64,000 nucleotides of DNA from an uncultured Bryobacterales bacterium (GCA_951813065.1 CATOTH010000009.1:372001-436000); one strand, 5' to 3'; positions 19,244 to 29,600 are shown, counted from the first letter of the stretch. Notes: generated from the sequence alone by a model not told the origin. Translations and numbers: made by a program.

Positions 19244-19756
19244 TCAGTACACGGGGGTTCCGTACGGGACAGGCGTCTCGACACGGCGGATGTCGCTGAC
19301 ACGCGAGATCTTCCATGAGTCATCCTTCTTCACCAGGTAAAAGTCCTGGACCTCGTTGCGGTCCACGTACACGTACTCGACGCGGACCTCGGTCTCCTCG
19401 CCTGACTCCACCGGTGCGTTCATCGCGATACCCTTGATGTCCTTGTTGCGATCCCTGAGAAACTGGGAGAAGCGGTCCCAGCCCATCTCTTCAGAACTCT
19501 GGGTGAGCGTCCGCCCTAGCTGGCTGGTGTAGCACGCAAGGTACTCTTCGACGTTGCCATCACGGGCCGCGTCGAGCATGGAGTAGATCACGTCCCGCGG
19601 CTCAAGATCCGCTTTGGGCCCGATTCCAAAGAAGCCACCGCCCCTGTCGTTGTCTCGGCCCAAGGTGTCGAAGCCGCCTTGGTTCCATACAATCACGATT
19701 AGGGCTCCAACAATCAGCGTGATTGTGACTGCCTGCGTCTTGGCGTCTTTGCTCAT
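19244..19756 (-). CDS. Small membrane-anchored protein at the end of the ATPase-SPFH operon
   Basis: A protein of 170 residues. One N-terminal membrane segment (AVTITLIVGALIVIVW) is followed by a soluble domain that resembles the NTF2/SnoaL-like or DUF4878-type fold: DLEPRDVIYSMLDAARDGNVEEYLACYT early, then alternating strands ending KKDDSWKISRV. The start codon overlaps the stop of the upstream HflK-like gene by 4 bases, so translation is coupled. I cannot assign a reaction. Its position suggests it is an accessory subunit or ligand-binding partner of the SPFH complex. Confidence 0.75.
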   Translation of the reverse strand: MSKDAKTQAVTITLIVGALIVIVWNQGGFDTLGRDNDRGGGFFGIGPKADLEPRDVIYSMLDAARDGNVEEYLACYTSQLGRTLTQSSEEMGWDRFSQFLRDRNKDIKGIAMNAPVESGEETEVRVEYVYVDRNEVQDFYLVKKDDSWKISRVSDIRRVETPVPYGTPVY

Positions 19757-20745
19757 GGACTGGCGCTTCGACGCCCCTGGCTGCGGCGAATGATTGTCAG
19801 ATCCAGGTTGCCCTTGTCGTCGACGACCGTCTTTCTCAAGCGGGGCAGCACTTCCTCCATGGTTTCCAGGAACAGGCGACTGCGAGTGACCTGCGGGTTC
19901 TTTCGGTATTCCGCCGCCAGCTGTTCAAACCTTGCCGTGTCGCCTTCGGCTCGCTGGATCTTGCGCTCGCGATACCCGCGCGATGCGGACAGCATCTGCT
20001 GAGCCTCCCCGCGAGCGCGTGGCAATATGTCGTTCGCATAGCCTTCAGCCTCGTTGACGATGCGCGCCGTGTCCGCCCGCGCCGAGGCCACGTCGCGAAA
20101 TGCATCTGCCGCTTCCGGCGGAGGGGCTACCGTACGGATGTTCACTGTAGATAGCAACACGCCCATCCCGTACCGGTCGATCAGCACTTGCGCGTCTTGG
20201 CGCACTGCTTCTTGAATTGCAATCTTCTCGGTGGTCAGGATTTCATCGACCGCCCTGGACGAGATCTGCCGCTCCAGAGCGGCTTCGACCGCATTCGCGA
20301 CGGTTTGGTCCGGATCGTGTGAGCTGAATAGGAAGCTGGCCGGTTCGGCAATGCTGTATTGCACCACGGCGCGTACGTTCAAGATGTTCTGGTCACCGCT
20401 GAGGAATTGCGATAGCACCGGGTCGGCCGGCAGGGCGTTGGCCTCGTCGGCCACCTCTCCGCCGATGAATGCTCGCTTGAGCTCACGCACCTTCAATTTG
20501 TGAACGCGTCCGACGGGCCAGGCCCAATGCCATCCCACGCCGGGCGTGACCCGGTCATCTGCAACCGCCCCGAACGTTGTCAGCACAGCCTGTTCCTCGG
20601 TCGGCACCAGGTAGATCCCGGCCACAAACCAGAGAACTGCAATGACGATCACGAGATGTCTTGCCGACATGCGCCGAATCGGCGCGAACACCGAAGCGAC
20701 GGCGCGAGTTTCACTGGGCGGCGTTGGTGGCGAGTGTATGTGCAT
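19753..20745 (-). CDS. HflK-like SPFH/prohibitin membrane protein
   Basis: A protein of 330 residues. A membrane segment at about residues 29-46 (LVIVIAVLWFVAGIYLV) is followed by an SPFH domain (QAVLTTFGAVADDRVTPGVGWHWAWPVGRV) and an Ala/Glu/Gln/Arg-rich coiled coil containing ARIVNEAEGYANDILPRARGEAQQM, characteristic of HflK. It ends with LETMEEVLPRLRKTVVDDKG, as HflK proteins do. HflK and HflC normally form a cage around the FtsH protease, but no ftsH lies in this window. It starts 8 bases after the His-rich HflC-like gene and overlaps the next gene by 4 bases. Confidence 0.9.
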   Translation of the reverse strand: MHIHSPPTPPSETRAVASVFAPIRRMSARHLVIVIAVLWFVAGIYLVPTEEQAVLTTFGAVADDRVTPGVGWHWAWPVGRVHKLKVRELKRAFIGGEVADEANALPADPVLSQFLSGDQNILNVRAVVQYSIAEPASFLFSSHDPDQTVANAVEAALERQISSRAVDEILTTEKIAIQEAVRQDAQVLIDRYGMGVLLSTVNIRTVAPPPEAADAFRDVASARADTARIVNEAEGYANDILPRARGEAQQMLSASRGYRERKIQRAEGDTARFEQLAAEYRKNPQVTRSRLFLETMEEVLPRLRKTVVDDKGNLDLTIIRRSQGRRSASP

Positions 20746-20753
20746 GGCAGGGA

Positions 20754-21734
20754 CTATTGCCCTTGAGTCAGCAGCCGCAGGAATTCGGAGTCAGCGCTGA
20801 GGATCGCCGTGGTGTCCTCATCGAGAGCCTTGCGATAGGCTTCCAGAGTCCGCGTGAGCTTATAGAGGGATTGGTTCCGCGAGTAAGCAGCTCCGTAGAT
20901 CCTGGCTGCTGCTGCGTCGCCCGCGCCCTTGGTCGTCTCGGCTTCCTTGTACGCTTTGGCTAGAATCTCTTCCCGCTTCCGATCGGCTTCCGCGCGGATC
21001 CGCAACGCCTGCTCCTCGCCCTCCGCGCGGTATTGTCGGGCGATCCGCTCGCGTTCCGCACGCATCCGGGCGTACACGCTCTGCTTGTTCTGCTCTGGGA
21101 GATTGAGCCGCTTGAGTCTCACGTCCAATACGCGGATGCCATACCGCTCCAAGGCTGCGGTGCCGCTTCGATTGGCAAGATCGTCAAGTACGGCCTCCGT
21201 CTTGACGTGAGCTGCCTTCGTGGAAACGATTTCTTCTAGGTCCAGTTCCGCGATAGCGGCGTTGAGGCCTGCCCAAACTAAGTCGTGCAGCCGCATCTCA
21301 GCTGCGGGCTCGTTCCCGACCGCTTGGACGAATGCCTGTGGGTCGGCGATTTGCCACAGTGCATAGGTGTCGATACTGAGGTTCTTCTTGTCCTTGGTCA
21401 AGAATTCCGAGCGCGGCGGATTGTAGACGCGGAGACGTCGATCGAAGAACGTCACCTGATGCAGGAGCGGAACCTTTACGTTCAGGCCTGCATCAGTAAC
21501 CGTCCGGATAGGCTTGCCAAGCTGGGTTACCAATGCAAACTCAGTTTCCCGCACTGTGAACAGGGCGGACCAAGCCAGCGTCACCGCGACGAGGCCGATG
21601 AGCCAGTTCTGGTGCCGGCTCCACAACGAGTGCCAATTGATCGGTTCTCGGTCGGGATGCGAATGCCCGTGATTATGAGAGTGCTCTTGATTGTGGGAGT
21701 GGGTGTGGCTGTGTGAGTGGCTATGGTCGTGCAT
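20754..21734 (-). CDS. HflC-like SPFH protein with histidine-rich N-terminus
   Basis: A protein of 326 residues. Twelve histidines occur in the first 26 residues, mostly as alternating H-S or H-N pairs (HDHSHSHSHTHSH). This looks like the metal-binding tails of zinc or nickel transporters and chaperones. A membrane segment (WLIGLVAVTLAWSALFTV) and an SPFH domain of HflC type follow (ALVTQLGKPIRTVTDAGLNVKVPLLHQV, FDRRLRVYNPPRSEFLTKDKKNLSIDTYALW). The coiled coil includes YARMRAERERIARQYRAEGEE, the HflC signature. The start lies 3 bases after the stop of the ATPase-HflK fusion gene. The His tail is not normal for HflC and fits a metal-linked job for this complex. Confidence 0.92.
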   Translation of the reverse strand: MHDHSHSHSHTHSHNQEHSHNHGHSHPDREPINWHSLWSRHQNWLIGLVAVTLAWSALFTVRETEFALVTQLGKPIRTVTDAGLNVKVPLLHQVTFFDRRLRVYNPPRSEFLTKDKKNLSIDTYALWQIADPQAFVQAVGNEPAAEMRLHDLVWAGLNAAIAELDLEEIVSTKAAHVKTEAVLDDLANRSGTAALERYGIRVLDVRLKRLNLPEQNKQSVYARMRAERERIARQYRAEGEEQALRIRAEADRKREEILAKAYKEAETTKGAGDAAAARIYGAAYSRNQSLYKLTRTLEAYRKALDEDTTAILSADSEFLRLLTQGQ

Positions 21735-21737
21735 GGC

Positions 21738-24700
21738 TCATTCCCCAAGTTCTGGCAGTTCGAATGGAGGCGGAGGTTGTTGCATTTGGGCTCCGGGCGG
21801 CACGATGAATGCGTCATCGTCGACTGTCCAGAGCGTCCTCCGGCCGCCAGCAGTGTCAATCAACAGCTTCTTGCGCCCGGGAAGAATCTCTTCCATCGTT
21901 TCCAGGTAGAGTCTTGTTGCCGTTGATTCGGGGGCGGTACGGTAGGCTCGCTCCAACTGCTCGAAGCGAGCGGCATCGCCACCGGCGCGATTGGAACGGC
22001 TCACCATGTAGGCTCGCGCCTCTTGAACCAGCGCTTCTCCCTGTCCTCGGGCAAGCGCGATCTGTTCATTTGCGTAGCCCTCCGCCTCGTTGATCATCCG
22101 GTTCTTCTCCTCCAGCGCTCCCGCCACCTCGCGGAAGGCGTCGACCACCTCCACGGACGGATGCAGGTCCTGGAATCGCACGTGCAGCACGCGAACGCCT
22201 GTGCCGTACTCGTCCATTCGGTCGTTGAGACCCTTGGCTACAAGTTGCTCTGCATTCCTGCGGCCGGTCGTCAAGAGCGCATCTAGCGGAGTGACATTCA
22301 CCACGGCACGGAGCGAAGCCTCGGATGCAGCCCGAACCACGGCTTCCGTGTCCACCTGCCGGAACAGGTAGTCGTCAGGCCGCCCGATGTCGTAGTGCAC
22401 GACGGCGGTCATCTCGATCATGTTCTGATCGCCGGTCAACATCAGGGCCTCCTCGTCTTTCCTCTGGATCCGGCCGTCACGATGTTGCAGGTTCCATTCG
22501 TATGAAGGCGGCTCGCTGTACGCCGTCGATTCTGAAGTGCGGAAGCCGATCTCGACGGTGCGGACCTGCCTTGCCGTAACGCGAGTCAGCCGGGATACCG
22601 GCCACGGCAGCTTGAAGTGCAGGCCCGGTTCGAGGTGCGGTAGAACTTTGCGGCCGAACCGCTCGATCACTCCGACTTCCGCCGTGTCAATGGTGAACGC
22701 AGTTGTAGAGATCCACGCGGCGAAGGCCAGCGCGGCGGCTGGCTTGGCCAATCGCTGCCGGTTTTCGACGAGCCAGGCGAATCCCGCGCCTGGGTCGATG
22801 CGCTTCAAGAGTCCGAGAATCGCCTCCCACAGGCGGCCGGTTCCCAAGAATCCCGACAGCCGCTCCCATCGTGAGAGTTGCCCTGCCGGTCGCTCGACTC
22901 GAAGCAGCCGTACGGCGTTGAGCATCACGAATATCGATGAGATCTGGTGGACGCCGGCTCCCAGCGCCGGCCCGATCCAGCCCTTGCCTGCCACATAGAC
23001 GGCTATGACGTTCACCACGCCCGCGAACAAGATGATGTTCTGCCAGACGGTCGTTACCGCTCGACGCGACACCCCGAAGAGCTTGGGCAATTTGGTGATT
23101 TCGGAGTTCAGATCCACCACATCGGCGGCTTCGGCCGCGATGTCCGCTCCGGATCCCGAAATCGCGATGCCGACATCGGCTGCGGCGAGGGCGGGGGCGT
23201 CATTGACCCCGTCTCCTACCATCGCGACTTTTCGGCCCTGTAGCTGCAACTGCTTGATGCGGTCAAGCTTCTGCTCCGGAAGCAACTCGGCCTCGACGTG
23301 AGTGATGCCGACCACGCGAGCCAATGCGTCAGCCGCCTTGCGCCGGTCGCCAGTCAACAGGATAATGTTCCCGACGCCGTGATCCTCGATCTCGTGGATC
23401 GCGTCGTGCACGCCTCTCCTCGGCGTGTCCCGAAGCAAGATTGCTCCCGCGAAGCTGTCGCCATCAGCGACCAGGACCGTCGTGGCCCCTTCCCGGTCGG
23501 CGGCCGAGAGGTAGTCCTGCAGGCCCGTAATGCCGCTCTCGGCTAGGAATGCCGCGTTCCCCGCGCGCAGGGTCTGGCCGTTGTGGACGCATTGCGCGCC
23601 GCGGCCCGGCACGATCAGGGCGTCTCGCGCGTCGCCGGGCCGGATGCCGCGTCCCTCGGCGGTGCGTACGATGACCTTTGCCAGGGGATGGTCGGAACTC
23701 GCTTCCGCTGTCGCGCCCAGCGCCAGCACTTCGTTCTCGTCGCGGCCTGTCGCCGGCAGGATCTGGATGATTTCAAACTCGCCTGTCGTGAGAGTCCCGG
23801 TCTTGTCGAACACGACGGTATCGATCTCGGATGCTCGCTGCACTACCTGGCCGCCACGAGCCAGGAGCCCACGCCGGGCCAGTCCTCCGATTGCAGCCAC
23901 CATTGTGGCCGGCGTAGCCAGGATTAGCGCGCACGGGCACCCTACGATCAGGACAGTGACGGCCCGACGCACCCGCTCGGCGGTTTCCGAGCCGCTCGAC
24001 AAGAGGTACACCGCGCCGGCGGCAAGCAAGATGGCTGGTAGGAAGTAACGGGCGTAGCGGTCAGCGACCCGCACAACCGGCGCCGTGCGGTGGTCCCGAG
24101 CTTGCTCGACCAAGTGGATCAATCGGGCCAGGGTCGATTCATCGCCCGCCTCGGTGACCTTGATATGCAGCAAGCCGTGTTCATTGACCGTCCCCGAAAA
24201 CACCTCGTCGCCTGCGGATTTGTCCCTCGGAACGGACTCTCCTGTGATCGGGCTCTCGTCGACCGCCGACTCTCCCTGGACAATGATGCCGTCTGCCGAG
24301 ATCCGCTCGCCTGCGCGCACGGCGATCACGTCGTCCCGCACCAGGTCCTCGACGTGGACCTCGACCTCCTCACCGTCTCGGATCACCCGTGCATGGTGCG
24401 GCAATTGGTCGACGAATCTGTGGATCGCACGTTCCGTGCGTCCTGCGGCCCAAGCCTCCAGGCCCTCGCCCAGCAGCATGATGAACATCGCTTCGGCAGC
24501 CGCGAGGTTCTCTCCGATGGCTAGTGCGGCCGTTGCCGCGATCACGATTGCCAAGTCCGCGGAGATCTTGCGGTCGAACAACTCCGAGATCGCGCGGTAG
24601 AACGTCTTGTACCCTGCCAGCAGGGCGAGAATGATCGCGGTGTCTATGCCAAGGACGGAATCAAAGATTCCGAACAGGTTGAGCAGGAGGAGGACGCCGA

Positions 24701-24779
24701 CAAATGCCGTGAACCCCACATACTTGACGCGCTCTCGCCGGTCGCGATTGATCGCATGGTCTTCGGAGACTACATGCAC
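21738..24779 (-). CDS. Heavy-metal P-type ATPase fused to an HflK/SPFH domain
   Basis: A single open frame of 1013 residues joins two complete proteins. Residues 1-630 form a P1B-type ATPase: TGES 179-182, the metal-site CPC 281-283, phosphorylation site DKTGT with Asp325, HP 364-365, GDGVND 522-527, and a late membrane helix with HQISS 611-615 where zinc pumps usually carry an aspartate. There is no N-terminal CxxC metal-binding domain. Residues about 670-1013 form an HflK: membrane segment 671-690, SPFH domain from VGVIERFGRK, then the coiled coil with NEAEGYANEQIALARGQGE and the end LETMEEILPGRKKLLIDTAGG. No stop or frameshift separates the halves. It is the first gene of a four-gene operon. 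The metal transported is not known. Confidence 0.93.
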   Translation of the reverse strand: MHVVSEDHAINRDRRERVKYVGFTAFVGVLLLLNLFGIFDSVLGIDTAIILALLAGYKTFYRAISELFDRKISADLAIVIAATAALAIGENLAAAEAMFIMLLGEGLEAWAAGRTERAIHRFVDQLPHHARVIRDGEEVEVHVEDLVRDDVIAVRAGERISADGIIVQGESAVDESPITGESVPRDKSAGDEVFSGTVNEHGLLHIKVTEAGDESTLARLIHLVEQARDHRTAPVVRVADRYARYFLPAILLAAGAVYLLSSGSETAERVRRAVTVLIVGCPCALILATPATMVAAIGGLARRGLLARGGQVVQRASEIDTVVFDKTGTLTTGEFEIIQILPATGRDENEVLALGATAEASSDHPLAKVIVRTAEGRGIRPGDARDALIVPGRGAQCVHNGQTLRAGNAAFLAESGITGLQDYLSAADREGATTVLVADGDSFAGAILLRDTPRRGVHDAIHEIEDHGVGNIILLTGDRRKAADALARVVGITHVEAELLPEQKLDRIKQLQLQGRKVAMVGDGVNDAPALAAADVGIAISGSGADIAAEAADVVDLNSEITKLPKLFGVSRRAVTTVWQNIILFAGVVNVIAVYVAGKGWIGPALGAGVHQISSIFVMLNAVRLLRVERPAGQLSRWERLSGFLGTGRLWEAILGLLKRIDPGAGFAWLVENRQRLAKPAAALAFAAWISTTAFTIDTAEVGVIERFGRKVLPHLEPGLHFKLPWPVSRLTRVTARQVRTVEIGFRTSESTAYSEPPSYEWNLQHRDGRIQRKDEEALMLTGDQNMIEMTAVVHYDIGRPDDYLFRQVDTEAVVRAASEASLRAVVNVTPLDALLTTGRRNAEQLVAKGLNDRMDEYGTGVRVLHVRFQDLHPSVEVVDAFREVAGALEEKNRMINEAEGYANEQIALARGQGEALVQEARAYMVSRSNRAGGDAARFEQLERAYRTAPESTATRLYLETMEEILPGRKKLLIDTAGGRRTLWTVDDDAFIVPPGAQMQQPPPPFELPELGE

Positions 24780-24858
24780 AGGCTACTCAACATAGCAGAG
24801 CCGGCGAAGCTGGCTGGAGAAGGGAGAGCGTAGCGCGCCGCGGGGTGCGGTCCCTCGG

Positions 24859-24864
24859 TATAAT
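24859..24864 (+). promoter_or_regulatory. Possible -10 box upstream of the acyl-CoA synthetase
   Basis: A perfect TATAAT in the 242-base gap between the divergent ATPase operon and the AMP-ligase gene. It would leave a leader of about 150 bases. No TTGACA-like element is seen at the right distance. Confidence 0.35.
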
Positions 24865-25021
24865 GCCTGCTGGCACGGCGGGGCTGGCATGGCTGCCTTG
24901 AACGCCGCGTCGGACTCCGGTGCCGGTGCGTGGGGTGCTTGCGAGGCTTGGGCGTGATGCGCTGTACCTTGCGATACCGAAAGCGGACAAGTGCCGGAGT
25001 GCGCAATCGCCGGCTTAGGAT

Positions 25022-26638
25022 ATGGAAAGTTACGCGGCAGGCCCAACGATTCCGCTAATTGAGGCTCCGATTGGCGAGGTGTTCGACCACACAGTCGCAG
25101 AGCATCCGGACCGGGAGGCCCTTGTTTCGCGCCACCAGGGCCTTAGGCTGAACTACGGAGAGCTTCGCACGGAAGTCGATAGAACCGCTGCGGGCCTTTG
25201 GGGCTTGGGCATTCGGCGGGGCGATCGGGTCGGGATCTGGGCTGCCAGTTGCGCCGAGTGGGTGTACTTGCAAGTCGCCACTGCCAAGATCGGTGCGATT
25301 CTCGTCAATGTCAACCCCGCCTACCGCTGGCGCGACTTGGCCTATGTCTTGGAGCATTCGGCAATGAAGGCAATTTTCCTGCATGAGCGGGATGACTGTG
25401 CCAACTACCTGGAGATTCTCGACCAGTCTCGTACCCTCGGGCCAAACTCCTTGCGTTCCAAGATTCTGCTTGATTCGGCTGAATGGCAAGCGATGCTCGA
25501 CGGCGGGGTCTCGCCGGAACCAGACCCGCCTCGCAAGGACGACGTCGTCAACATCCAGTACACCTCTGGCACGACTGGCAATCCCAAAGGCGTCTTGCTG
25601 ACACACCATAACCTGCTGAACAATGCCTATTTCACGGGCAGGGGGATTGGGTGGACCTGCGCGGACAAGCTTTGTCTGCCCTTGCCTTTGTACCACTGCT
25701 TCGGCTGTGTCCTCGGCACTCTGCAAGCGATCGTATACGGTGCGACAGTAGTCTTGCCTTCAGAGAGGTTCGATCCCCTCGCCGCGCTCCGAGCGATTCA
25801 CGAGGAGCGCTGCACGACAATCTACGGCGTTCCGACAATGTTCATCGCTGAGCTAGACCATCCGGAGTTTGAGTCGTTCGACATGACCTCTTTGCGAACC
25901 GGGATCATGGGTGGATCGCCATGTCCGATCGAACTGATGAAGCGTGTCGTGAACGAGATGCACTGCGAATCGATGACGATCGGCTATGGCCAGACGGAGG
26001 CTTCTCCCGTGATTACGCAAACCAAGACAAGCGACTCGCTGGAGGTTCGAACGTCGACTGTGGGGCAGGCGCTGCCTTGCACGGAGGTCAAGATCGTTGA
26101 TCGCGAGACGGGCGAAACCGTTCCGACCGGCACGCAGGGCGAACTCCTCACTCGAGGATATCTTGTCATGAAAGGGTATGACCGGGACCCTGAAGGCACA
26201 GCTGAAGCTGTCGATTCGGCGGGATGGTTGCACACCGGTGATTTGGCCACGATGAGTGAGGACGGCAACTTCCGGATTACCGGCCGTGCCAAGGAGATGA
26301 TCATCCGGGGAGGGGAAAACATCTATCCGCGAGAGGTCGAGGAATTCCTGCACCAGCACCCGCAGGTCGCCGATGTCTACGTGGTTGGCGTGCCCGACGA
26401 GCGCCTTGGTGAACGTGTCCTTGCCTGGATCAAGCCGCAAGATGACGCAACCCTTGACGAAGAGGCGATCAGGGAGTTCTGCAAGGGGCAGATCGCGCGG
26501 TTCAAGATCCCGGAATACATTCGGTTTGTTGAAGAATTCCCTATGACCGTAACGGGCAAGGTGCAGAAGTTCGTGATGCGGGACCGAGAAATCGCCCTCC
26601 GCGGACTGGAATCCGCGCCCACGATAGAGACTGGCTGA
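25022..26638 (+). CDS. Acyl-CoA synthetase, AMP-binding family
   Basis: Activates a carboxylic acid, probably a medium- or long-chain fatty acid, to its CoA thioester through an acyl-adenylate. The protein has 538 residues, the normal size. The P-loop motif YTSGTTGNPKG lies at about residues 179-189. IGYGQTEASP (A5 motif), GWLHTGDLATM (A7), GRAKEMIIRGGENIYPREVEEFL (A8) and the catalytic lysine in MTVTGKVQKF (A10) are all present. It resembles the FadD/ACSF2 branch. TAGGA just before the ATG is a close Shine-Dalgarno. The gene seems to stand alone, convergent with the large cytochrome-like gene, only 19 bases away. Confidence 0.93.
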   Translation: MESYAAGPTIPLIEAPIGEVFDHTVAEHPDREALVSRHQGLRLNYGELRTEVDRTAAGLWGLGIRRGDRVGIWAASCAEWVYLQVATAKIGAILVNVNPAYRWRDLAYVLEHSAMKAIFLHERDDCANYLEILDQSRTLGPNSLRSKILLDSAEWQAMLDGGVSPEPDPPRKDDVVNIQYTSGTTGNPKGVLLTHHNLLNNAYFTGRGIGWTCADKLCLPLPLYHCFGCVLGTLQAIVYGATVVLPSERFDPLAALRAIHEERCTTIYGVPTMFIAELDHPEFESFDMTSLRTGIMGGSPCPIELMKRVVNEMHCESMTIGYGQTEASPVITQTKTSDSLEVRTSTVGQALPCTEVKIVDRETGETVPTGTQGELLTRGYLVMKGYDRDPEGTAEAVDSAGWLHTGDLATMSEDGNFRITGRAKEMIIRGGENIYPREVEEFLHQHPQVADVYVVGVPDERLGERVLAWIKPQDDATLDEEAIREFCKGQIARFKIPEYIRFVEEFPMTVTGKVQKFVMRDREIALRGLESAPTIETG

Positions 26639-26657
26639 ACTCGGAGGTACCCCGGCG

Positions 26658-29600
26658 TTATCCACCGCCCTGCAGGTCGGCCTGCTTGAATACCCATTCC
26701 CGGATCACCTGATAACTGGGATCCTCTGCCTCGTACCGGACCCCTCCCTGGTGGCCGTCTTCCTCGCCGGACTGGATGTTGAGTGGCTTGCGGAGGAACT
26801 TGCTGCGCTCCACACTGTGCAAGTCGACCCGTTCCTGCATCCGCCGATAGTTTGCGAGCAGCGCTTCCGGAGGGATGTAGCCGGCGGCGTCCGGCGGCTC
26901 AATATAGAGCGTGGGCACCCGGCCGGGCACTCCGTGGCAGGAGATGCAAGCGCGGTTGTCCTTGGGATCGATGCGCGTCATTTCGGTGAACACGTAGTCA
27001 CGAAAATGAATGATGTCCCCAATCCATTCGTCCGAGTCGGCGATCGGGCGGACATCGCTTCTGGCCTGCTCCTCCGAAGTCTTCTGGATCAATTCACGTA
27101 AGCGCTTGCCGTACACCTTGTCGTCGCTGTTGAGGATGTTATTGATTCTCTGTCTGTACGTGGGGCTCGGCTCGTGGTCAATCCACGCCGCAAGCGCCTT
27201 CAGTACTTCGGGATTGCGGCGGAGCGCGGTCTTGTTGGCGAGATTGATCGCCTGTTTGCGCACATCTTCCGGGGTGTTTTCCGAAAACCAGGAGGTGAAC
27301 ATCGCGACGAGCTTGTCTTTGGCCGCGACGATTGGGTCGATGACGTCAATACCGAGCTCGTCCTTGGTGAACAGCGACCCCGCGCTCTCGCCGGGAAGGA
27401 GCTTCAAGTAGTCGAGCCCGAAGATGTAGTTTTTCTCCGCGTCCGGATTGGCGCCTGTCATCCGAAATGTGAGTTCGTTCTCGCCGCTGCGAAACGAGTG
27501 GACACCCAGTGAGACCGGGCCTGGGGCGGTCAGGTCTGGCTGGTAGAAATCCAGCTGGTCGCCGACGGGTTCCCCGTTGAGAAGAGGCTGAACGGTGCCC
27601 ATTTCGCGGTCATGCAGGAAGGCAGCGACGATTTCGAAAGCGCCCTCCTCGGGGGCTTCGACCGCGAATGTCAGTTGGTGTGACGGGAGACCCTCGCGCC
27701 ACCACAGGATCGTATTGCGGCTTGTCAACCCGTCGGGCACCAATTGCTCGGTAGTGCGCCCGCCCGTCAGTTCCAGAACCTTGAGGTCTTCGGCTTCGGT
27801 GGCGCCCTCCACTGCGTCTTCCAATGCCCCAGCGCCTTCCTGGAAGCGCAGCATCCATTCGGTCGAAGGTAGCCAGAACAGCGGATCCCCGGCGACGTGA
27901 TCGAAGACCGTCCGGCGGTGCAGCGTCGGGTTGTTTCCAAGGACTGTGCCGAGCAAAGTGGCGCGCTGCGTGTTGATTGCGTCGGCGTCGGGAGTTGCTG
28001 CCGCGGGACGGCCGAGGAGGGTGCTCGCGGATGCGCGCGGGGATTGCCGTGCGTGCGGAACCAGCAATTCGAAGAAACGCCGCTCCTTTTCGGCGTCATC
28101 CTCGGGAAACTGCCAACGGACTCGGGAAAGGAACCGGACCAAGGCTTCGGCGTCTTCGTGTCGCCCTTCGCGCAGGAAGGTGTTCAGCTTGGCGAGTAGT
28201 GGCTCGATGACTGCCGGTTCGCCGGCAAGGCGCAGAGCGCTCGGATTCGAAAGCGCCCTGGCGGCTGCGGCGACTTGTTCCAGGTCATCGCTTCGCAGCA
28301 GTGACAGCATGTGGTTCTGGAGGGGCCGGTGACTGAGGTTGGCTGCGCCTTGGAGCGCGATGGAGCGCCAGGGGACCCGGCCACTGTCGGTGCGGGTCCT
28401 GTAGACATCGAGCACAATCTTCCCGATGAACTCGGTCGCTCCGGTCGTGGAATAGCCCAGCTGGCCGGGGCCACCGTCGCCGCCGCGCTCCTCAAAGTGG
28501 GTTGCGGCAACGGAGACGATCCGCTGCTCGAAGAGATCGCGCCGGTCGCCGGCACTGCGGTGCGCTGAGGAGAGCATCCGGTACAGGTCCTCAAGTTCGC
28601 GATACTGCTGCTTGCGGTTCTTCAGGCCCGTTTGGTTCGCTATTTGCCCATTGACGATCAACATTGACGTTGTCGAGTAGCGCAGGGCATTTTCAACGTG
28701 AGCGTTCGGCTCGGGTTCGAGGAGTGCCTTCACCCAACTCTTGTTGATGCGCTGGCGTAGCGACGGATTCCAGACCCACCAGTGCCACGCCGCCTTGAAG
28801 GCGTACGCCCGGACGCCGGCGAACGGGTCCTGCATGGCCTCGGCGAGAAGGTTTGCCAGTTCGTTGCGGTCGACTTGGGACTGCGGGCCGCCCAAGTCGA
28901 CGCGCATCACCAAGGCCTGCAGGATCGACTGCCGGGTACGGTCGTCTCCGGCACGGTACGCGGCGAACAGAGCCGGCCACCCCTGGTCGTCGATCAGCAG
29001 TTGCCGCAACGACCAGAACGCAGATTCCCGGCAGGCCTTGACCGGGTCAGACAAGCCCGAGATCAATGCCGGTATTCCGCTAGCGGCGAGGGAACCGCCG
29101 ATGCCCAAGTATCCGAAATAGCGTACTTGGGGCATCGGATCGTCGGTGGCATCAATCATCAGGTCGGCGAAGTCAGCGCGACTGGTGGCTTGAAGGGCCC
29201 GAACCCGCGAGAGGCGTTCGATGGGCGTCTCGTCTGGGTGAGGCTCGAAGTCCTTGCGATTAAAGGGCTTGGCCGAACCGGGAAAGAGTCGGCTCAGTGC
29301 CCGGATGACGTATGCATTCGTGACGAATCCGGTTTGGGCCGAACGATTCCAAAGGCCGTATTCGAACTGGTTGGCCAGCAGCCAATCCACCGCGCGTCGA
29401 ACGGGCGGGCTGTCAGGTCCGTGCCCCGCGGCTCGCAGCGCGATGAGGGCGACTGCTGTCGGAGCCGCGTCGCCTTCGTCCTCGATCTTGGTCCACGTGT
29501 CGGCTGCCTCGTCGTGCACGCCGAGATCGAATCCCCAAGAGCCATCGTCCTGTTGCAGTGCCAGCAAGCGACGCATGTCGCGGTCGACTTGACGCTGGAA

